Shown here: positions 4,849 to 8,672 of the stretch, one piece after another
Layout of the letters: the number at the start of each line of letters is the position of its first letter
Numbering within the stretch: position 1 is the stretch's first letter
Assembly (NCBI GenBank): GCA_905214265.1
Contig: CAJMLQ010000125.1
Coordinates: 1 to 8,672, forward strand
From: an uncultured bacterium
GTDB lineage: Bacteria > Bacillota > Clostridia > Oscillospirales > Ruminococcaceae
Length of the DNA stretch: 8,672 nucleotides
Direction of reading: 5' to 3'
The notes under the pieces: model-generated
Database searches by the model: none
Told to the model about the DNA's origin: nothing
The model's input: the letters and a program-made list of their open reading frames with translations, nothing else
Program-made: the position numbers and the translations under genes

Positions 4849-6345
4849 ATGATGTCCGCTCATCCGAAGGAAAACCGTGCGGCCGGCTGGATTTGCTTTG
4901 TCCTTGTGGCTGCCGCTGCTGCGGTTCTGTTTGTGGTTCCGGCTTTTGTGACGTTTTTGCTCTCCTTTCAGAATTATTCGCCGCCCCATGGCCTCTTTGA
5001 AAGTCCTTGGGTCGGGCTTGACAACTACCGGAGGGTTTTTGAGAGCAGCGCCTTTCCGATACTGCTCCGCAACAGTCTGGTTCAGTCCCTTCTGGGGGGG
5101 TTGGTGCCGTTGGTTCCAGCCTTCTTAGCGGGATGGGCGGCGGCGCAGGTGCGTTCCCGGGGTCTTTGCTTCGGGCTGGCTGGCCTTTTGCTGTTGCCGG
5201 CCTTCCTCCCAGGGATCTCCTACTGCATCCTGCTTATGGGAACACTGCCTGTGGAAGTAAAGACCTCCGCCGCCTGGTTTCCATTCCTTTATTTAGCAGC
5301 CGCTGGGATGAAGACCTTTGGATTTGCCGCCTTTTTGGCGGCGGTCAGCGGACGGCTGGCCCGGGAGCATCAGCGCAGCGCGTTTTCCGGGGCGCTGGCC
5401 GGAACTGGGATCATGGCGGCAGCCGGCCTGATGAATCTGTTTTCGCCGGACACCAGCCTAGTTACGGAGCTTTATAATCCTCTGGTATATGAAGGAGCCG
5501 ATAATCTCGGGACCTACACCTTTCGTACAGGGTTCCAGCAGGCGGCGTTCAGCAGTTCTTCGGCAGCATGGATGATTCGGGTCCTGCTGCAGCTTCTGCC
5601 GGCTGTGCTGGCCTGTATTTTGGGAAGACTGCTGCTGAAGCATTATTTTGCCCTGCCTGCTCGGTCCGAAAGCCGTGGAAATGCCAACGCCGGCGTTTTT
5701 GGCTGGATCTTCGCCCTTTTGGCTGTTGCCGCCGCCATAGCCGTCTGTGCCGGGAGCTTCGGAACCGCGGGTGCGGAAGGCCCTTTGTTTTCCGCCGTGG
5801 CACAGAGTCTGCTGACTGCTGTGCTGTCCGCAGCGGCGGGCGTGATCATGCTGGCCGTCTCCGGCTGCGGAATGACCGCGGGTTTTGGCGGTCCTGCCCT
5901 GGTGTTGACGGCCGTAATGTTTTTGCTCGCCCAGAACACGGTGGGAAATTTTCTCATTGTGCGTATCCTGGGTGCGGTAAACACCCGCCTGCCGGTGCTG
6001 GCGCAAAACCTTTTGTCCCCGGCGCTGCCTTTGGCGCTGGCGTTTCTGTGTGTGCAGGCCTGCGGCGGCCGGATTCGGGTACCCGGGCAGTTCGTCCGGA
6101 CGGCATTTCCCTACCTGTTGGTCTTTGGCGGACTGCTGTTCGCCAGGGCTTGGGGGGACTCTTACGGCGAGATGATTTACCTGACGGATTCGGGACGCTG
6201 GGGAATTTCTACACTGGCCCGCCAGTATAACCAGAGCGGCCAGCCGGGCAGCATTTTTGCGGCGCTTACGGCTTTGGTTCCCTTGATGATTGGCGTCCTT
6301 TGCGCTGCCCTCTTTTCTGCCCTGCAGAGAAAACCGGCAGAATGA
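4849..6345 (+). CDS. Polytopic membrane protein: fused LplB/YtcP-like ABC permease with degenerate ATPase-docking loops
   Basis: A 498-residue, strongly hydrophobic protein with roughly a dozen membrane segments. Residues 1-275 follow the LplB/MalF-type carbohydrate permease pattern. There is an N-terminal helix (14-38), then FQNY, WVGLDNYRRVF (54-64), and a distal LYNPLVYEGADNLGTYTFR (208-226) resembling the LplB segment before the last helices. Residues about 285-498 resemble the partner permease (YtcP/MalG): RVPGQFVRTAFPYLL (410-424), then WGDSYGEMIYLTDSGRWG. This looks like both subunits joined in one chain. The EAA loops that bind the ATPase are barely recognisable (around 169-193 and 401-421). 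No ATPase or binding-protein gene is adjacent, so active sugar import by a local system is unlikely. It lies 26 nt after the RsbT-like gene and 25 nt before hydS. It may be a membrane sensor, an anchor or a recruited transporter; the function is unknown. The family resemblance is judged by eye. Confidence 0.75.
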   Translation: MMSAHPKENRAAGWICFVLVAAAAAVLFVVPAFVTFLLSFQNYSPPHGLFESPWVGLDNYRRVFESSAFPILLRNSLVQSLLGGLVPLVPAFLAGWAAAQVRSRGLCFGLAGLLLLPAFLPGISYCILLMGTLPVEVKTSAAWFPFLYLAAAGMKTFGFAAFLAAVSGRLAREHQRSAFSGALAGTGIMAAAGLMNLFSPDTSLVTELYNPLVYEGADNLGTYTFRTGFQQAAFSSSSAAWMIRVLLQLLPAVLACILGRLLLKHYFALPARSESRGNANAGVFGWIFALLAVAAAIAVCAGSFGTAGAEGPLFSAVAQSLLTAVLSAAAGVIMLAVSGCGMTAGFGGPALVLTAVMFLLAQNTVGNFLIVRILGAVNTRLPVLAQNLLSPALPLALAFLCVQACGGRIRVPGQFVRTAFPYLLVFGGLLFARAWGDSYGEMIYLTDSGRWGISTLARQYNQSGQPGSIFAALTALVPLMIGVLCAALFSALQRKPAE

Positions 6346-6370
6346 AGAATCCAGACAGGAGGTTTTGGCG

Positions 6371-7711
6371 ATGCAGGAGTTTTTCCATTCGGTAACCCTG
6401 GACCGGGAGAAGTGTATGGGGTGCATCAACTGCATCAAACGCTGTCCCACCGAAGCGATCCGCGTGCGCAACAAAAAGGCGCACATTATCACCGAGCGCT
6501 GTATCGACTGCGGGGAGTGCATCCGGGTCTGCCCTCATCATGCCAAGCGGGCGATTTTTGACAGCCTGGACGTCATCCATCAGTTCGATTATGTGATCGC
6601 GCTTCCTGCGCCGTCCTTTATGGCGCAGTTCAACAACCTGGAAGATGTGGACATTGTCCTCAACGCCCTGCTGGCCTTTGGCTTTCACGGAGTCTACGAG
6701 GTGGCCAAGGCAGCGGAGCTGGTTTCGGCAGCCACCCGCCGCCTGATGAAAAGCGGCACGCTGCCCAAGCCGGTCATCAGCTCGGCTTGCCCCGCGGTGA
6801 CCCGGCTGATCCGGGTGCGGTTTCCCAGCCTCATCGAACACATCCTGCCGCTGAACGCCCCCATCGAGGTGGCGGCCCGGCTGGCAAAGGAGGAGGCCGC
6901 AAAGGAGACCGGCCTTCCCCCTGAACGCATCGGCGCAGTTTTCATTTCCCCCTGCCCGGCCAAGGTGACGGCCACCAAGATGCCCCTGGGGACTGCCAAA
7001 AGCGCTGTAGATGCCGTCGTGGCGGTCAGCGAGATATATCCGCAGCTGCTTCCTTTTATGAAGCAGACTGCTCAAGAGCCTCCTAAGATGATTTCCGAGG
7101 CCGGGAAAATCGGCCTCTCCTGGGGCAGCTCCAGCGGTGAGGCGTCGGGACTCATCAACGACAATTATCTGGCGGCCGACGGAATTGAAAATGTCATCCG
7201 CGTCCTGGAAGACCTGGAGGATGAAAAATTCCGCGACGTGGACTTCATTGAGCTGAACGCCTGCTCCGGCGGCTGCGTGGGCGGAGTGCTCAACGTGGAA
7301 AACCCCTATGTGGCGCGGACCAAGCTCTATCGTATCCGGAAGCACCTGCCGGTCAGCCTCAACCACATCGACGCGATTTGCCCGGAAATGACCTGGGATG
7401 TCCCCTTGGAATTTGTCCCGGTCCTCAAGCTGGACGACGATATGGGCGCGGCCATGGAAAAAATGGCCCGCGTGGAGGAGATCACCGAATCCCTGGAGGG
7501 CCTGGACTGCGGCTCCTGCGGCGCGCCGTCCTGCCGGGCGCTGGCGGAGGACGTGGTGCGGGGCCTGGCGTCGGTGGACGACTGCGTTTTCAAGTATAAG
7601 GCGGGCATCCAAAGCCTTTTGAAGGACATCCACAAACTGGAGCACTACATACCGGCGCCCTTCCGCCAGGAGGCGGAAGAGGAGCCGGACGGAAAGGGGA
7701 AGCAATCATGA
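6371..7711 (+). CDS. hydS: Putative sensory [FeFe] hydrogenase, HydS-like (group C/D type, no PAS domain)
   Basis: A 446-residue soluble protein. Residues 8-62 are a 2x[4Fe-4S] ferredoxin domain with Cys15/18/21/25 and Cys44/47/50/54. Residues about 72-365 are an iron-hydrogenase large domain that keeps the four H-cluster cysteines: Cys140 (SSACPA), Cys195 (SPCPAK), and Cys298 and Cys302 (NACSGGCVGG). A third Fe-S motif, CGSCGAPSC, gives Cys380/383/388 plus Cys405. The proton-relay cysteine before the first cluster cysteine is Ala139, the conserved Glu after the second motif is lost, and the GGGQP tail is absent. This fits the low-activity HydS sensory class rather than a production enzyme. 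A group D-like architecture is my best placement because no C-terminal PAS domain is present. The ATG at 6371 has AGGAGGT (6357-6363) and an 8-nt spacer; an upstream in-frame start at 6290 is not credible because it lies inside the permease gene. Confidence 0.88.
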   Translation: MQEFFHSVTLDREKCMGCINCIKRCPTEAIRVRNKKAHIITERCIDCGECIRVCPHHAKRAIFDSLDVIHQFDYVIALPAPSFMAQFNNLEDVDIVLNALLAFGFHGVYEVAKAAELVSAATRRLMKSGTLPKPVISSACPAVTRLIRVRFPSLIEHILPLNAPIEVAARLAKEEAAKETGLPPERIGAVFISPCPAKVTATKMPLGTAKSAVDAVVAVSEIYPQLLPFMKQTAQEPPKMISEAGKIGLSWGSSSGEASGLINDNYLAADGIENVIRVLEDLEDEKFRDVDFIELNACSGGCVGGVLNVENPYVARTKLYRIRKHLPVSLNHIDAICPEMTWDVPLEFVPVLKLDDDMGAAMEKMARVEEITESLEGLDCGSCGAPSCRALAEDVVRGLASVDDCVFKYKAGIQSLLKDIHKLEHYIPAPFRQEAEEEPDGKGKQS

Positions 7712-8046
7712 CTCCAGCGGCATTTGCGGAAAAGTACGGCTTGACGGTGGTCTCCCCGGGAGCGGGGGACTGCCGGGACATCGGCGGCGTTTACTGCAGC
7801 GATCTTTTGAGCCTGGTGATGGGGCGAGCCAAGGCCGATGACGCCCTGGTTACGGTAATGGCCAACATCAACACCATCGCGGTGGGCGTGCTGGCGGACG
7901 TCAGCTGCGTGATTCTCTGCGAGGGCATCCATTTTGATGATGCCTGCGTTCGGAAGGCTCAGGACCAGGAGGTCTGCGTTCTGGAATCCCCGGAACCCAG
8001 TTTTCAGGTGGCGCTGAAGCTTGCCCGGGAGCTGGGGCTGTGTTAG
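7708..8046 (+). CDS. DRTGG-type domain protein 2
   Basis: A 112-residue soluble protein with the same pattern as the first gene of this operon: CSDLLSLVMG (30-39), LVTVMANINTIAV (47-59), VSCVILCEG (65-73), then CVLESPEPSFQVALKLARELGL. It is a diverged paralogue of that gene. No catalytic motif is apparent, and the literal DRTGG sequence is absent. The ATG at 7708 overlaps the hydS stop (ATGA), so the two proteins are probably translationally coupled and made together, suggesting a direct partnership with HydS. A purine-rich AAAGGGGAA lies about 8 nt upstream. Its TAG stop overlaps the start region of the PHP gene. The role is unknown; ligand binding or a scaffold within the HydS module is a guess. 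Confidence 0.77.
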   Translation: MTPAAFAEKYGLTVVSPGAGDCRDIGGVYCSDLLSLVMGRAKADDALVTVMANINTIAVGVLADVSCVILCEGIHFDDACVRKAQDQEVCVLESPEPSFQVALKLARELGLC

Positions 8047-8672
8047 TCCCTTACGACCTGCACCTCCATTCCTGCCTTTCCCCCTGTGGGGAAAATGAGA
8101 TGACACCCAACAATATCATCGGCATGGCTGGGATTCTGGAGCTGCCGGTCCTTGCGGTCAGTGACCACAACAGCGCCCAAAATCTGCCGGCGATCTGCCG
8201 CCTCGGCGCGGAGCAGGGGGTTCTGGTCGTTCCGGCCATCGAGATTACCACGGCGGAGGAGGTCCACGTGCTGTCCCTCTTTCCGGACCTGGCAGCGGCG
8301 CTGGATATGGGAGAGGAGCTGTACGCCGCCCTCCCGCCGGTGGCCAACAAGCCGGAGATTTTCGGCGACCAGCTGATTTTGGACGAGGAGGACCGGGTGA
8401 CCGGCCAGGTGGACAAACTGCTGATCAACGCCGTTTCCTTTTCCATCGAAGCGATTTTTGAGAAGGTACGCCAGCGAGGCGGCGTTCCCATCCCGGCGCA
8501 CATCGACAAGTCCGCGTATTCGGTGCTTTCCAGCCTGGGATTTCTTCCGCCGGAACTGGAGGCTCATACGGTGGAGGTCAGCCCTAGGGGGTTGGAAAAG
8601 GGGTTCGTCCCGCCCGGGTCGCATCCTCTCCGGGTCATCAGCAGTTCCGACGCTCATGGATTGGAGACCTGG
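8040..8672 (+). CDS. PHP-domain metal-dependent phosphoesterase, C-terminally cut by the window
   Basis: The reading frame is open for 211 codons to the window edge, so the C-terminus is missing. The PHP metal-site motifs are visible in order: His8 and His10 (DLHLHS), Asp42-His43 (SDHN), Glu68 (AIEITT), His76 (EVHVL), His154 (PAHID) and Asp204/His206 (SSDAH). This is the layout of stand-alone PHP phosphoesterases (polymerase and histidinol phosphatase superfamily), which hydrolyse phosphate esters with a di- or trinuclear metal centre. The likely start is GTG 8040, which overlaps the preceding TAG stop as GTGTTAG and lies 8 nt behind GGGAG (8027-8031). No ATG exists before the first catalytic histidine. 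Within the HydS operon it may oppose the signalling ATPase or degrade a small phosphorylated signal; the substrate is unknown. Confidence 0.87.
   Translation, partial: MLVPYDLHLHSCLSPCGENEMTPNNIIGMAGILELPVLAVSDHNSAQNLPAICRLGAEQGVLVVPAIEITTAEEVHVLSLFPDLAAALDMGEELYAALPPVANKPEIFGDQLILDEEDRVTGQVDKLLINAVSFSIEAIFEKVRQRGGVPIPAHIDKSAYSVLSSLGFLPPELEAHTVEVSPRGLEKGFVPPGSHPLRVISSSDAHGLETW

Noticed and set aside
6290..6370. Extension of hydS upstream to an ATG at 6290
   Set aside because: It lies within the permease coding region, and the AGGAGGT at 6357-6363 sits correctly before the ATG at 6371.
5458..6522. 354-codon minus-strand frame opposite the permease gene
   Set aside because: Its translation is rich in Arg, Gln and His with no fold signal, whereas the plus strand gives membrane helices with permease-like motifs.
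6266..7705. 479-codon open frame on the minus strand opposite hydS
   Set aside because: It mirrors the hydS codons, lacks any recognisable motif, and hydS shows all expected cysteine motifs on the plus strand.

Overview
The window looks like chromosomal DNA of an anaerobic, H2-metabolising Bacillota, probably a GC-rich member of the Clostridia such as an Oscillospiraceae-type gut bacterium. This placement is inferred from four things: an electron-bifurcating type [FeFe]-hydrogenase operon, AGGAGG-type ribosome binding sites, TTGACA/TATAAT-type promoters, and the moderately high GC content. No RNA gene, transposon, CRISPR array or clear Rho-independent terminator was seen.

Layout: two divergent operons share a 539-bp intergenic control region (3512-4050). 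The left operon, on the minus strand, reads hydC (NuoE-like), an ATP-binding protein of histidine-kinase type without a phosphoacceptor domain, hndB (thioredoxin-like ferredoxin), hydB (NuoF-like) and hydA. Only the first 72 codons of hydA are in the window. The genes are 12-21 nt apart and each has its own ribosome binding site. Together they should make a soluble NAD(H)/ferredoxin-linked [FeFe] hydrogenase plus a small signalling ATPase.

The right operon, on the plus strand, reads a DRTGG-type domain protein, an RsbT/RsbW-like ATPase, a large polytopic membrane protein, a putative sensory [FeFe] hydrogenase (HydS-like), a second DRTGG-type protein and a PHP-domain phosphoesterase that runs off the window. 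Overlapping stops and starts (ATTAA, ATGA, GTGTTAG) indicate translational coupling. The set of HydS, anti-sigma-like ATPase, DRTGG pair and PHP beside hydABC fits a recurring but functionally unexplained clostridial/Thermotogales neighbourhood, thought to sense H2 or redox state and to act on hydrogenase expression.

The unusual part is the membrane protein at 4849-6345. It reads as a fusion of the two permease subunits of an LplB/YtcP-type carbohydrate ABC transporter. Its EAA loops, which normally dock the ATPase, are badly degraded, and no ATPase or solute-binding protein is adjacent. It lies between the signalling ATPase and HydS, so it may have been recruited from transport into this hydrogenase-linked sensory module. 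Other points are a near-canonical Rex-like operator just upstream of hydC, a likely ATT start codon for the RsbT-like ATPase, and a HydS H-cluster pocket that keeps all four cluster cysteines but has lost several catalytic second-sphere residues.
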